From: Paraburkholderia phosphatilytica
GTDB taxonomy: Bacteria; Pseudomonadota; Gammaproteobacteria; Burkholderiales; Burkholderiaceae
NCBI RefSeq assembly: GCF_003443895.1
Contig: NZ_QQOA01000013.1
Location: forward strand, 119,260 to 183,259
Direction of reading: 5' to 3'
Length of the DNA stretch: 64,000 nucleotides
The stretch's first letter is position 1, and every line of letters begins with the position of its first letter. Below are positions 32,675 to 41,735 of this stretch, one piece after another. The notes beneath the pieces were generated by a model, which did not search any database, was not told where the DNA came from, and saw nothing but the letters and a program-made list of their open reading frames with translations. A program made the position numbers and the translations under genes.

Positions 32675-33487
32675 TCAGCGCTCCGGCGGCGTAACAGGTG
32701 GCTCGGGCGTCGCGTTGGGCGTCTGCACGCCGAAGCAGCCGCGGTAAGTCGCGTACACCGAGCAGTACAGCATCGTCATGAAGATGATCCACGCCGGCAT
32801 CACGATCGCGAACGAGTAGTCGCCCGCGCCGAGCAGTTCCATCACGACCGGCAACCCGAGCAGGATCACCACCGCGAGCGAGCACCACAGCGCGCCGTAG
32901 ACGAGAAACGCGCCGCGGTTGCGCCAGCAGCTCACGACGCTGAAGAACATTGCTTTCACAGGCGGCACGTCGTGCCACGCGGTGACGATCGGCGCGAACC
33001 AGAACAGCATCGCAACGGGCAGGTAGCACGCGAACATCGCGAGGAACGCGTACAACAGGTCGCCGACCGGAATTGTTTCCGGGTCGATCGTTTCGCTACC
33101 GACGAACAGATGCAGCAGCTTGCCGCCGTCGCCGATCGCGGAGCACGCAACGACTGCCGCGAACGCGACCAGATACACCGCGCCGAGCACGATCAGCCGG
33201 CGCGCGGCCACGCCGCCATACGAGCGGAAGCCGTCGACGAGCGCGGTCGGGAACACCGGCTTGCCCGCGATCGTATCGCGGCATGCGGCCATGAAACCGA
33301 CCGCGACGCCCGGCACGAAGAGCAGCGGCAGCACGCTGCCGATCAAGGGCACCTGGGCGATCAGCATCGTCGCGAGCAGGTACGCGAAGAACAGCGTCAG
33401 GAATGCGAGCGGGTTCTTGCGGAACAGCCAGATGCCTTGACGAAACCAGACATAACCGGTCTTCGCGGGAACTTCAATCAGTTGCAT
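32675..33487 (-). CDS. BPSS1780-family membrane protein
   Basis: 270 residues with about six hydrophobic segments, matching the BPSS1780 family of membrane proteins common next to thrB in Burkholderia. It starts [20 protein letters not shown]; the tail is Pro-rich ([12 protein letters not shown]). Its start overlaps the last 10 bp of thrB, so it is cotranslated. No function is known to me. Confidence 0.85.
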   Translation of the reverse strand: MQLIEVPAKTGYVWFRQGIWLFRKNPLAFLTLFFAYLLATMLIAQVPLIGSVLPLLFVPGVAVGFMAACRDTIAGKPVFPTALVDGFRSYGGVAARRLIVLGAVYLVAFAAVVACSAIGDGGKLLHLFVGSETIDPETIPVGDLLYAFLAMFACYLPVAMLFWFAPIVTAWHDVPPVKAMFFSVVSCWRNRGAFLVYGALWCSLAVVILLGLPVVMELLGAGDYSFAIVMPAWIIFMTMLYCSVYATYRGCFGVQTPNATPEPPVTPPER

Positions 33488-34473
33488 GAGCGGTGAATGC
33501 CTGGAAGTGCAACGCCTTCGAGGCGTTTGCGCAGGATGCGTTCGAAATGACCTGGGTCGTGCGGCGTCAGCATTTCGGCCGCGCGCGGCAGATGAAAATC
33601 ATACAGGCGCGAGACCCAGAAACGGTACGCACCCGCACGGAGCATGTCGCCCCAGTGGCGATTTTCGGCATCGGTAAAGGGCCGCACCGTTTGATACGCG
33701 CGCAGCATGGCCTCGACGCGCGCCATGTCGAGCTCGCCGGTGGCGAGGTCGACGCACCAGTCGTTGACGGTGACCGCGACGTCGAACAACCACTTGTCGC
33801 AGCCGGCGAAATAGAAATCGAAGAAGCCGCCCAGCCGCACCTCGTGACCGCTGTCGGGCGCCGCGTGCGCGAACAGCACGTTATCGCGGAACAGGTCGCA
33901 ATGACATGGGCCTTCCGGCAGTTCGGCGTAATCGGCCGATGCGAAGAACGCCTGCTGATGCGCGAGCTCGGACGTGAGCAACGTACGCTGCGCATCGTCG
34001 AGATACGGCACGATGGCCGGCACGGTGTCCTGCCACCAGGGCAGGCTGCGCAGGTTCGGCTGATGATGCGCGAAGTCGCGCCCGGCGAGATGCATGCGCG
34101 CGAGCATCTGGCCCACCTCGATGCAGTGCTCTTCGTTCGGTTGCAACTGCGGCGCGCCTTCGAGCTTCGTCACGATCGCGGCCGGCTTGCCGTTCAGCAT
34201 GCCGAACAGCGCGCCGTCGTCGCGCGGCATCGGGTCCGGCACCGGCACCCGGTGCGACGCGAAATGACGCATCAGGTCGAGATAGAACGGTAGCTGCGCT
34301 GCAGTCAGTTTTTCGAAAATGGTGAGAACGTATTCGCCGCGCGTGGTCGTCAGAAAGAAGTTGCTGTTCTCGATGCCGGACTGGATGCCGCGCAGCTCGA
34401 CGACATCGCCGAGATCGTAATGGCGCATCCATTGCGCGAGTTGGTGGTCGGTGACAGCGGTGAAGACGGCCAT
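33478..34473 (-). CDS. thrB: Homoserine kinase (choline-kinase-like type)
   Basis: 331 residues, homoserine to O-phosphohomoserine in threonine synthesis. The aminoglycoside-phosphotransferase fold shows [20 protein letters not shown] near the nucleotide loop, the catalytic [13 protein letters not shown] and the metal-binding [12 protein letters not shown]. This is the proteobacterial ThrB type unrelated to GHMP kinases. It overlaps the downstream membrane-protein gene by 10 bp. Confidence 0.94.
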   Translation of the reverse strand: MAVFTAVTDHQLAQWMRHYDLGDVVELRGIQSGIENSNFFLTTTRGEYVLTIFEKLTAAQLPFYLDLMRHFASHRVPVPDPMPRDDGALFGMLNGKPAAIVTKLEGAPQLQPNEEHCIEVGQMLARMHLAGRDFAHHQPNLRSLPWWQDTVPAIVPYLDDAQRTLLTSELAHQQAFFASADYAELPEGPCHCDLFRDNVLFAHAAPDSGHEVRLGGFFDFYFAGCDKWLFDVAVTVNDWCVDLATGELDMARVEAMLRAYQTVRPFTDAENRHWGDMLRAGAYRFWVSRLYDFHLPRAAEMLTPHDPGHFERILRKRLEGVALPGIHRSCN

Positions 34474-34655
34474 GCGGGAAACGTCGGGTCGGGTTGATCG
34501 AAACGCGCCGGATTGAGCTGCGAGGAGAGCCGTCGCGGTGTGCGGGCCCGGCGGCTTGCGGGTAGAAACGGATGGGCGGTCGAGGCGCCCATCCGGTGGA
34601 TTATATGGGCCCGACAGCCGTTGCAGGACGGGTCGTGGCCGCGAGGATCAATTTT

Positions 34656-35075
34656 TCAGTACGTGAGGCTGACCGAAGGCAAACGTGTGCTCGTGTGGCC
34701 GCTGTCATGCACCGCGGGCGACGTATCCAGCGGCGCGCTCATCTGGTAGTGGGTGCCGAAATTCGAATGCACGTCGACCTCGACGGGCTTGCCCTTGTCG
34801 CGGTACTCGGTGATGGTGGTGCCGTTCGGGCTGCGTTCGTAGAAGCTCGGCGTGCGCGGCACATTGATGTCCACTTTCGACGACACTTCGGCCGCCGGAC
34901 GGTTGATCGCTTTCAGGTCGGGCAGGCCGGCCGCTTCGTTGGCCGACTGGCTGCTCTGGGTGCGGGCCGCGTCAGCCGTATTGGCGGCGTCAGCGGCGGA
35001 CTGCGGCTGCGCGGCCTGCGCGACACCGCCGAGGGCAAGCGTCAGCGCAACGGCGACGGGAAGGAGCGGCTTCAT
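34656..35075 (-). CDS. DUF2782 family exported protein
   Basis: 139 residues with a signal peptide (MKPLLPVAVALTLALGGVAQ, cleavage near QAA). The C-terminal half carries the DUF2782-like GTTITEYRDKGKPVEVDV followed by FGTHYQM. Function unknown; it often neighbours thrB or polA in this group. ATG 35075 has GGAG 7 nt upstream. The frame is open far upstream but only as noise. Confidence 0.8.
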   Translation of the reverse strand: MKPLLPVAVALTLALGGVAQAAQPQSAADAANTADAARTQSSQSANEAAGLPDLKAINRPAAEVSSKVDINVPRTPSFYERSPNGTTITEYRDKGKPVEVDVHSNFGTHYQMSAPLDTSPAVHDSGHTSTRLPSVSLTY

Positions 35076-35256
35076 GGTGGTTCTCCAGTGATATGCCGGA
35101 ATTCTACCAGCGTAGCGCTTTGCGTAACGCCTGGCATGCCGTGACGCATTGCTGCACGCCGGGCAGCGAGACGCGCTTCGCGGCCTTGGAGAACATTGTG
35201 GCGCGGGGCTGTTGCCGTGATGTGGTGGTGATGCGGATCGCGCCTGCAGGCGCTGG

Positions 35257-35276
35257 GCCACCGCGCTCGCGGTGGC
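35257..35276. terminator. Hairpin downstream of the large secreted-protein gene
   Basis: GCCACCGCG and CGCGGTGGC form a 9-bp perfect inverted repeat with 2 nt between, 22 bp past the stop of the minus-strand gene. There is no U-run on that strand, so it is a weak intrinsic or a rho-assisted terminator, or an mRNA 3' stabiliser. Confidence 0.45.
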
Positions 35277-35298
35277 TTTCAAGGTTGTCAGCGAAAGG

Positions 35299-37683
35299 TT
35301 AGCGGCGGAAGCGTCCGCCGCCGCCCGCGCCGCTGCCGCGAGCGGCCGCCGTGTTGCCCGTGCCACCGCCATTCCAGCGGTTTTCAGTCTGGCTGAGGCG
35401 CTGGTCGCCGTTGCTGCGCGCCTGCCGCTGCTGTTCGAGATTGCTGCTGGTGGCGGCGTTCGGCTGAACCGGCTGCCAGCCGTTCGACGTGTGCTGTTGC
35501 CAGCCGCCGCCCTGGTCGTGCTGATACACGTTGCCGTCGTGGCCGACGTACACGTCGCCGTTATTCCATGCGACCGCGTTGCCCTTCGACTGGTTGGTCA
35601 CGATCCCCTTGCTGTTCACCGACGCCGTACCGTTGTAGACGTTACCGGTGACGCCAACTTCTGCGGCGCCCGCGCGGCCGGTCTGCGCGTTGTAGCCGGC
35701 CACCTGCCGCCCGGCCGCGTAGTCGCCGGTGTACCGGTTGCCCTCCGCGCCGCCGCGTCCCGCGCCACTGATGCCCGTGGACGGATTGGAGAACGAGCCC
35801 TGGCGGCCGGCCGCGAAGTTGCCTGAGTACGGGTTGAATGCGGCGCCACGGCTGCCCTGGTAGTTCGCGCCGGTCCTCGGGTTGTATCCGGTGCCTGCGG
35901 TGCCGCGCCACTGCGTGCCGGTCCACGCGTTCCAGCCGGCGGCGTGCGTGACGGTGCCCTGGCCCCAGCGCCCGTAGAAGTTCGCCTGATTGATGTTGAC
36001 ATTCGAGTAGTGCCAGCCGCCGCCCCAGTACGGGCCCCAGTACGGTGCAGCCGCCCCCCAGATTGCGCCGACGGCGAAGCCGAACGCGAAGCCTTCGGCC
36101 GCGCTCAACGCGAAGCCCGCGCCATAGCCATAGGTGGCGGGATAGGGGTAGTACGCCGTACCGACGTAAGGCACATACGTGTAGCCGGTGCCATACACGA
36201 CCGTGCCGTCCGCGCCGACCACCACGCCCATGTACCCTGGCGTGTAACCGACGACGACCGTGTCGGGCGTAACCGAATAGATGCGGACGTAAGTCACGTA
36301 GTGCAGCGGCGAGCTGACCGGGATCGTGTAGATGACGCCCGGCACTTCGGCCGCGACGTGCCACGCGCCGGTCGGCGCCGACGCAACGAACCAGACGCCG
36401 TCGTACACCGCGTAGTAGTGCGCGCTGTCCACCTCGATCACCGGCGTGCCGGTATTGACGGCGTAGTTGAGCGACGTGCCCTGGACCGGCTTGAACTGCG
36501 GCGCGCCGTCATAGCTGACCGCCATCGATGCCTTCGCGCGCGAGACAGCGGCTGTCTGCGGGATGGTCGATGCGATCGCCGCTTCCTTCGCTTGCGGCGT
36601 GCCGGGCACCGAGACGAGCACGTTCGCTTTCGGATCGTGCGGCGAGATTTTCGCGAAGTCCGGCGGAAGCTGGTCGCCCGCGACGTACTCCCACGGACCG
36701 CTTTCCGATTTCGCGCGGAACCAGCGGCCCGATATCAGCACGTAGGTTTCGTTTCCTTTCGGATCGACGAACACCGCGTGGTCGCTATTCGCGACGGTGA
36801 GCAGGCTGACGCCATCGACCGGCGTGAGTTTCTGCGGGCCGTCGGTGAGGACGAGTTCCGTGGGTTCGGTTGCGATCAGGATGGCGGGCGCTTTCGCCGC
36901 ACGCTTGCCGTCGGCGGGCAGCATCGGATCGGCCTTGCCGCTGCCCGCTTCGGCCTTCGACGCGGCCGCCAGCAGCGCCTGCGGCGGCGCCGAGAGTTCG
37001 AGCCACGGACCATTCGCCGAACCGGCTGCGTACCAGAAGCCGGCCGCACGCAGATAGAGTCTGCCGCTCGCATCCTGCAGCAGCAACGCGCGCGTGTTCA
37101 TCACGCGCTGGAACGACGTGCCGCCAACCGGCCGCGTGACCGGCGCGCCATCGACGAGAACGAGCAAGGTGGCCGACGACGCGAATACGATGCGCGGCAC
37201 GTCGTTCTTCACGTCGACGTGCTGGACCGCGGAAAGCTGCTGCGAGGCTGCGTAGCTCGTCTGCAGCTGGTCCAGCGATACCGTGAGACCCTTCGATGGA
37301 ATATCGGCGAGCACGGCCTGGCGAACCTGCTCCGACGCAGCCGGATTCGTCGGCACGTCGACGCTGTCAAGATGGATCTGCGTGAGCTGCACGAGACCGG
37401 ATGCCTTGTCGATATCGGCCATGGCCGAGAAGCGCACGACACCGTACGTTGGCGTGCCGTCTTTCGCGCCGATCGCGACGGCGGCGCGACCCGCGATCCG
37501 GTTGCCGTTCCATGTCTCGATCTGCGGTTGATACATTTCGAGCTGCCCGGAGGGCAGCGTGAAGTCGCGCGGCCAGGTGAGCCGCGTGGGCGCGGGCGGC
37601 GTGGCTGCGTACGATTCAGGCAGGCTCATCGCAAGACAGGCGGCGGCGAGCAGAATGGTCACCTTCCGGTTGAAGCGGTTCAT
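35299..37683 (-). CDS. Large secreted repeat protein, unknown function
   Basis: 794 residues. A signal peptide (KVTILLAAACLAMSLPESYA) leads a mature protein in three zones. Residues about 30-450 include three modules, spaced about 105 residues, each of the form DGxPxxxPVxGTS...WFxAxxxxGPW (ending near 228, 332 and 442). About 450-580 is Gly/Tyr-rich with YYPYPATYGYGAGF. About 585-712 is eight exact 16-residue repeats beginning NxxTG. The tail is Gly/Arg-rich (GGGGRFRR). Similar proteins are sometimes labelled carbohydrate-binding V/XII; I cannot confirm that. ATG 37683 has AGGAG 7 nt upstream. Confidence 0.8.
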   Translation of the reverse strand: MNRFNRKVTILLAAACLAMSLPESYAATPPAPTRLTWPRDFTLPSGQLEMYQPQIETWNGNRIAGRAAVAIGAKDGTPTYGVVRFSAMADIDKASGLVQLTQIHLDSVDVPTNPAASEQVRQAVLADIPSKGLTVSLDQLQTSYAASQQLSAVQHVDVKNDVPRIVFASSATLLVLVDGAPVTRPVGGTSFQRVMNTRALLLQDASGRLYLRAAGFWYAAGSANGPWLELSAPPQALLAAASKAEAGSGKADPMLPADGKRAAKAPAILIATEPTELVLTDGPQKLTPVDGVSLLTVANSDHAVFVDPKGNETYVLISGRWFRAKSESGPWEYVAGDQLPPDFAKISPHDPKANVLVSVPGTPQAKEAAIASTIPQTAAVSRAKASMAVSYDGAPQFKPVQGTSLNYAVNTGTPVIEVDSAHYYAVYDGVWFVASAPTGAWHVAAEVPGVIYTIPVSSPLHYVTYVRIYSVTPDTVVVGYTPGYMGVVVGADGTVVYGTGYTYVPYVGTAYYPYPATYGYGAGFALSAAEGFAFGFAVGAIWGAAAPYWGPYWGGGWHYSNVNINQANFYGRWGQGTVTHAAGWNAWTGTQWRGTAGTGYNPRTGANYQGSRGAAFNPYSGNFAAGRQGSFSNPSTGISGAGRGGAEGNRYTGDYAAGRQVAGYNAQTGRAGAAEVGVTGNVYNGTASVNSKGIVTNQSKGNAVAWNNGDVYVGHDGNVYQHDQGGGWQQHTSNGWQPVQPNAATSSNLEQQRQARSNGDQRLSQTENRWNGGGTGNTAAARGSGAGGGGRFRR
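35548..35931 (-). repeat. Eight in-frame 48-bp repeats (16 residues each)
   Basis: Reading the minus strand, eight consecutive 16-residue units start with Asn and have Gly at position 5: NAWTG, NPRTG, NPYSG, NPSTG, NRYTG, NAQTG, NVYNG, NQSKG. A ninth unit (VGHDG) keeps the length and Gly5. The DNA copies have drifted, so the repeat is old and kept at protein level. Confidence 0.85.
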
Positions 37684-37707
37684 CACGCTGCTCCTCTGTT
37701 TGAGTCA

Positions 37708-37736
37708 GTGATATCAGTATTGCTAAACGATTGCAA
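37708..37736 (-). promoter_or_regulatory. Putative promoter of the large secreted-protein gene
   Basis: On the minus strand TTGCAA (37736-37731) and TATCAC (37713-37708) are 17 bp apart, about 25 nt before the ATG and followed by AGAGGAG. The rest of the 320-bp gap up to the AMP nucleosidase gene must also hold that gene's promoter, for which I see no clear hexamers. Confidence 0.45.
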
Positions 37737-38004
37737 CGAGAGATGTTAGCGTCGCGCGGCTGGGCAGGAAAAGCCCGTTCGGTCGGAATCGCGGGCGGTA
37801 TTTTTCTGGATTGAACGATGCCTGTTCGCCGTGCGCGTTCAGCGAATAGCCACGACGCATGCAGACTGTGCTTCGTGCGCGTTCGTACACGATTCGTGAC
37901 CGGTTTCGCCACGTCGTTTCGAGTCGCGCTACTATCGAGGTCAGGCCGCAGCGTTTCGCGACCGGTGACTTCGGCATCAGATTCAATCCACGACCCGATA
38001 CGAT

Positions 38005-39528
38005 ATGAACGACACCCAGTCACGCGGGGTTCAGCAGCCCGCCAACGCATTTCCCGACGAGGCGTTCGACGACGCCGCCGATGCCGTCGCGCGCCTGTCC
38101 GCGATCTACGAGGCCAACACGTCGTTCCTGCGCGATGCGTTCGCACGCTATCGCCGCAACGAGCCGTTCGATCGCCGCGTGCGCGCGTGCTATCCGTTCG
38201 TGCGCGTGCGGACGGACGTCAACACGCACGTCGACTCGCGCCGCTCGTATGGTTTCGTCGCCGGTCCCGGCATATTTGAAACCACGGTGACACGGCCCGA
38301 CCTGTTCGGCGATTACTACCGCGAGCAGTTGCGCCTGCTCACCAAGAATCACCATGTGGCGATCGAAGTCGGCGTATCGGACCAGCCGATTCCGATCCAC
38401 TTCGCGTTCGCCGAAGGCATCCATCTGGAAGGCGATCTGGACCGCGACCGCCTGATCGCGATGCGCGACGTGTTCGATACGCCCGACCTCGCCACGCTCG
38501 ACGACCGCATCGTCAACGGCACGTACGAGCCGGCCAACGGCGAGCCGTCTCCGCTCGCGTTGTTCAAGGCCGCGCGTGTGGATTTTTCGTTGCACCGGCT
38601 GAAGCACTACACGGCAACCGCGCCCACGCACTTCCAGAACTACGTGCTGTACACGAACTATCAGTTTTATATCGACGAATTCGTAAAGCTCGGCCGCACG
38701 ATGATGGCCGAGACCGACGACGCGGATCTGCGCGCGTATCGCAGCGAGTACACGTCGTTCGTCGAGCCGGGCGATGTGGTCACGTACAACGCGAATCTGT
38801 CCGAGCAGTCCGACGAAGGCACGCCGGCCGCGCGGCTGCCGCAGATGCCCGCGTATCACCTGAAGCGCGCGGATGGCAGCGGGATCACGATGGTCAACAT
38901 CGGCGTGGGTCCGTCGAACGCGAAGACGATCACCGATCACATCGCGGTGCTGCGTCCACATGCGTGGATCATGCTTGGTCACTGCGCGGGGCTGCGCAAT
39001 ACGCAGCGCCTCGGCGACTACGTGCTCGCGCACGGCTATGTGCGCGAGGATCACGTGCTCGACGACGATCTGCCGCTGTGGGTGCCGATCCCGGCGCTCG
39101 CTGAAGTGCAGGTTGCGCTCGAGCAGGCGGTCGCGCAGGTTACGCAGCTCGAAGGCGTCGAACTGAAGCGCGTGATGCGCACGGGCACCGTCGCGAGCGT
39201 GGATAACCGCAACTGGGAGCTGCGCGATCATCGCGAGCCGGTGCAGCGGTTGTCGCAAAGCCGCGCGATTGCGCTCGATATGGAAAGCGCGACGATTGCC
39301 GCGAACGGATTCCGTTTCCGCGTGCCGTACGGCACGTTGCTATGTGTTTCGGACAAGCCGCTGCATGGCGAACTGAAACTGCCGGGCATGGCTGACCAGT
39401 TCTATCGCGCTCAGGTCGATCAGCATCTGCAGATCGGCGTGAAAGCGATGGAGATTCTGCGCACTAACGGCTTGCACAGGTTGCATAGCCGGAAGCTGCG
39501 GAGTTTTGCGGAGGTGGCGTTTCAGTAA
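38005..39528 (+). CDS. amn: AMP nucleosidase
   Basis: 507 residues, hydrolyses AMP to adenine and ribose-5-phosphate. The N-terminal Amn-specific domain (FVRVRTDVNTHVDSRRSYGF) and the C-terminal nucleoside-phosphorylase fold (MVNIGVGPSNAKTITDHIAV, ALDMESATIAANGFRFRVPY) are both present and complete. The ESAT-like core near 430 is the ribose-binding part. Full length for the family. Stand-alone gene, divergent from the secreted repeat protein. Confidence 0.94.
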   Translation: MNDTQSRGVQQPANAFPDEAFDDAADAVARLSAIYEANTSFLRDAFARYRRNEPFDRRVRACYPFVRVRTDVNTHVDSRRSYGFVAGPGIFETTVTRPDLFGDYYREQLRLLTKNHHVAIEVGVSDQPIPIHFAFAEGIHLEGDLDRDRLIAMRDVFDTPDLATLDDRIVNGTYEPANGEPSPLALFKAARVDFSLHRLKHYTATAPTHFQNYVLYTNYQFYIDEFVKLGRTMMAETDDADLRAYRSEYTSFVEPGDVVTYNANLSEQSDEGTPAARLPQMPAYHLKRADGSGITMVNIGVGPSNAKTITDHIAVLRPHAWIMLGHCAGLRNTQRLGDYVLAHGYVREDHVLDDDLPLWVPIPALAEVQVALEQAVAQVTQLEGVELKRVMRTGTVASVDNRNWELRDHREPVQRLSQSRAIALDMESATIAANGFRFRVPYGTLLCVSDKPLHGELKLPGMADQFYRAQVDQHLQIGVKAMEILRTNGLHRLHSRKLRSFAEVAFQ

Positions 39529-39579
39529 CGCCATCGAATGCGACGGCAGCGCACAGTGCGCTGCCGTTTGCAACGTTCT

Positions 39580-40104
39580 CTACCGCAACACCACCAACCC
39601 CACCACACTCCCCGCCGCGAGCAGCACCAGCGGATGCACCCTCGTCCTCAACGAAAGCACCGCACAGACCCCGGTGATACCCCACGCAATCCACGACGCG
39701 TCAGAAGCCTTGGCGATCAGCATCGCACTAGCCGCAACGAGCCCCGCCGTCACCGGCACGAGCCCACGCTGAGCGATCTTGCGCCACGGGCGATCCTTGA
39801 AACGGTTCCACGCGTGCAGCGCGAGCACGGTCACCACTGAAGAAGGACCGAACTTCGCGATCGACGTCACCAGCATGCCCGCCCAGCCGGCCACGTGCCA
39901 GCCCACCAGCGTCACCACCATCAGATTCGGTCCGGGCGCAGCCTGCGCGAGCGCGAAGAGCGCGCTGAACTCGCTCGCGGGCATCCAGTGATGCACATCG
40001 ACGACCTGGCGCTGCATCTCCGGCAGGATCGTGTTGCCGCCGCCGAACGCCAGCAGCGAGAGCTGCGAAAAGATCAGCGCGAGCGCGATCAGCGTCGATG
40101 TCAT
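39580..40104 (-). CDS. Chromate transporter, C-terminal half protein
   Basis: 174 residues, one CHR domain with about five or six helices. The signature QLSLLAFGGGNTILPEMQRQ and the FALAQAAPGPNL motif are typical. It is the second of a pair of short CHR proteins that together match one full ChrA chromate-efflux protein. Its ATGA overlaps the first gene's stop. ATG 40104 gives the family start; the longer frame is inside the first gene. Confidence 0.88.
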   Translation of the reverse strand: MTSTLIALALIFSQLSLLAFGGGNTILPEMQRQVVDVHHWMPASEFSALFALAQAAPGPNLMVVTLVGWHVAGWAGMLVTSIAKFGPSSVVTVLALHAWNRFKDRPWRKIAQRGLVPVTAGLVAASAMLIAKASDASWIAWGITGVCAVLSLRTRVHPLVLLAAGSVVGLVVLR

Positions 40105-40664
40105 TGAGCGCTCCTCGACGCGAGATAGATCGAGATGGGCGTCAGCACGAGCATCGTCGGCAGCAGTGGAAAGCGGACGATTGCGATCGCAATGAAACCG
40201 GCCACGACGATCGCGAGCGCGCGCCAGTCGCGCCACAGCGGCACCAGGACCTTCACGGCCATCGCGATCAGCAGACCCGCGGCCGCTGCCGCGAGCCCGG
40301 CGAACAGATGCTTCACATGCGGGTCGTTCTGCGTGTGTTCGTACAGCACGCCAAGCGCGATCACGACGAGCGACGGTCCGGCGATCAATCCGAAGATCGC
40401 CGCGAACGCACCGCGTATGCCGCGAAAGTGCATGCCGATCGCCACGGACAGGTTGATCACGTTGCCGCCCGGCAAAAACTGGCAGAGGCCCAGCAGATCG
40501 GTGAACTCGGGGCCGGTGAGCCAGCGCCGCTGTTCGACGATCGCGCGGTGCGCGAGCGGCAGCGCACCGCCGAACGACATGAAGCCGAGGCCGAGGAAGC
40601 CGGTGAAGAGCTCGCGCGAGGTGGGCCGCACGGCCGGTTGTTCGTGCGTGAGGTCGTAATTCAT
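40101..40664 (-). CDS. Chromate transporter, N-terminal half protein
   Basis: 187 residues, CHR domain with GLGFMSFGGALPLAHRAIVE, FLPGGNVINLSVAIG and several helices. It forms a two-gene transporter with the overlapping downstream gene, expected to export chromate or sulfate-like anions. It is divergent from a LysR gene across 117 bp that contain a perfect palindrome, a likely control link. Confidence 0.88.
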   Translation of the reverse strand: MNYDLTHEQPAVRPTSRELFTGFLGLGFMSFGGALPLAHRAIVEQRRWLTGPEFTDLLGLCQFLPGGNVINLSVAIGMHFRGIRGAFAAIFGLIAGPSLVVIALGVLYEHTQNDPHVKHLFAGLAAAAAGLLIAMAVKVLVPLWRDWRALAIVVAGFIAIAIVRFPLLPTMLVLTPISIYLASRSAQ

Positions 40665-40759
40665 GACGGTTTGAAAGCAGCGTCGAACGAAGATGCACAG
40701 GTAAGGCCCCGAGCGTAACGCCGATGCCCGCCGTGGTAAAACGATTTCTGCGCGCCCGC

Positions 40760-40780
40760 CTTGTGATCTAGAATCACAAG
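40760..40780. promoter_or_regulatory. Palindromic LysR-type operator next to lysR start
   Basis: The perfect 8-bp arms CTTGTGAT and ATCACAAG flank CTAGA and contain a T-N11-A LysR box. It ends one base before the lysR ATG, where a ribosome site would normally be, and no Shine-Dalgarno is visible. It lies 96 bp before the chromate transporter start. Confidence 0.65.
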
Positions 40781-40781
40781 C

Positions 40782-41663
40782 ATGGCTCGCAATCTCCCTC
40801 CCTTTCCGGCGCTACGCGCCTTCGTGGCCGCTGCGCGGCACGAGAGCTTCAGTGCGGCCGGCGATGAGCTGCATGTGACGCACGGTGCCATTAGCCGGCA
40901 GGTGGCCGCGTTCGAATCGTGGGTCGGCCTGCAGGTGTTCGAGCGCGTCGGAAAACGGGTGCGGCTGACCGAAGACGGCCGCCGCTATCTCGCGAAAATC
41001 GAGGCCGCGTTCGATGCCATCGCGCTCGCAACGGATCAACTGCGCGACACGGGCGTCGTGCATGTGCTGCGGGTCAACGCGCTGCCCACCTTCGCAATGA
41101 AGTGGCTGCTGCCGCGTCTGAGCCAGTTTCAGCGACTCGCGCCGAACGTCGAGTTGCGTCTCGCGACGTCGAACGCACCGGTCGAGCAGATCGATGGCTT
41201 CGACGTCGCGGTGCGGCGCGGTCCCGCGCACTGGCCGAACTGCGCGAGCGGTCACTTCCTCGAGGAAAGCGAATTGCCGGTGTGCAGCCCGGCGCTGTTG
41301 CAGCGCTCGCCGATCCGCACGCCGGACGACCTCGCGCGTCACACGCTGCTGCATTCGGACACGCGGCCCGATGCGTGGCGCGCGTGGCTCGCCGCGGCGG
41401 GCGTGACTGCGCGTTGCCGCAAGAAGCAGTCGTTCGATCACTTCTATCTGGCGCTGCAGGCGGCGGTGGATGGTCTGGGTGTCGCGCTCGGGCCGCTGCC
41501 GTTGCTGGCCGACGAACTCGCGTCAGGCCGGCTCGTTACGCCGTTCGACGGGCCGCGTCTCGCGGCGCGTGGCTACTGGTGGGTCGCACGGCGGGAAGTC
41601 GCGCATGCGCCGCTCGTCGAGCAGTTCTGCAACTGGCTCGAAGCGCAGAGCGGCGAGGCTTGA
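40782..41663 (+). CDS. LysR family transcriptional regulator (GcvA-like)
   Basis: 293 residues. The winged helix (FPALRAFVAAARHESFSAAG, then VTHGAISRQVAAFESWVG) and substrate-binding domain are of the GcvA-like branch. It probably regulates the divergent two-part chromate transporter and itself through the adjoining palindrome. It starts one base after that palindrome without a Shine-Dalgarno; a leaderless or weakly translated message is possible. Confidence 0.9.
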   Translation: MARNLPPFPALRAFVAAARHESFSAAGDELHVTHGAISRQVAAFESWVGLQVFERVGKRVRLTEDGRRYLAKIEAAFDAIALATDQLRDTGVVHVLRVNALPTFAMKWLLPRLSQFQRLAPNVELRLATSNAPVEQIDGFDVAVRRGPAHWPNCASGHFLEESELPVCSPALLQRSPIRTPDDLARHTLLHSDTRPDAWRAWLAAAGVTARCRKKQSFDHFYLALQAAVDGLGVALGPLPLLADELASGRLVTPFDGPRLAARGYWWVARREVAHAPLVEQFCNWLEAQSGEA

Positions 41664-41735
41664 GGGAAAGCGATGAAGCGGGCGCGCGAACGCCCGCTGA
41701 TGCGGTGACGCGGACGCTCGCGCGCCCGCCGGGAA

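Noticed and set aside
39580..40664. Frameshift splitting a single chromate transporter gene
   Set aside because: Two-gene short CHR transporters with ATGA overlap are a known arrangement; each half has its own start and full CHR domain.
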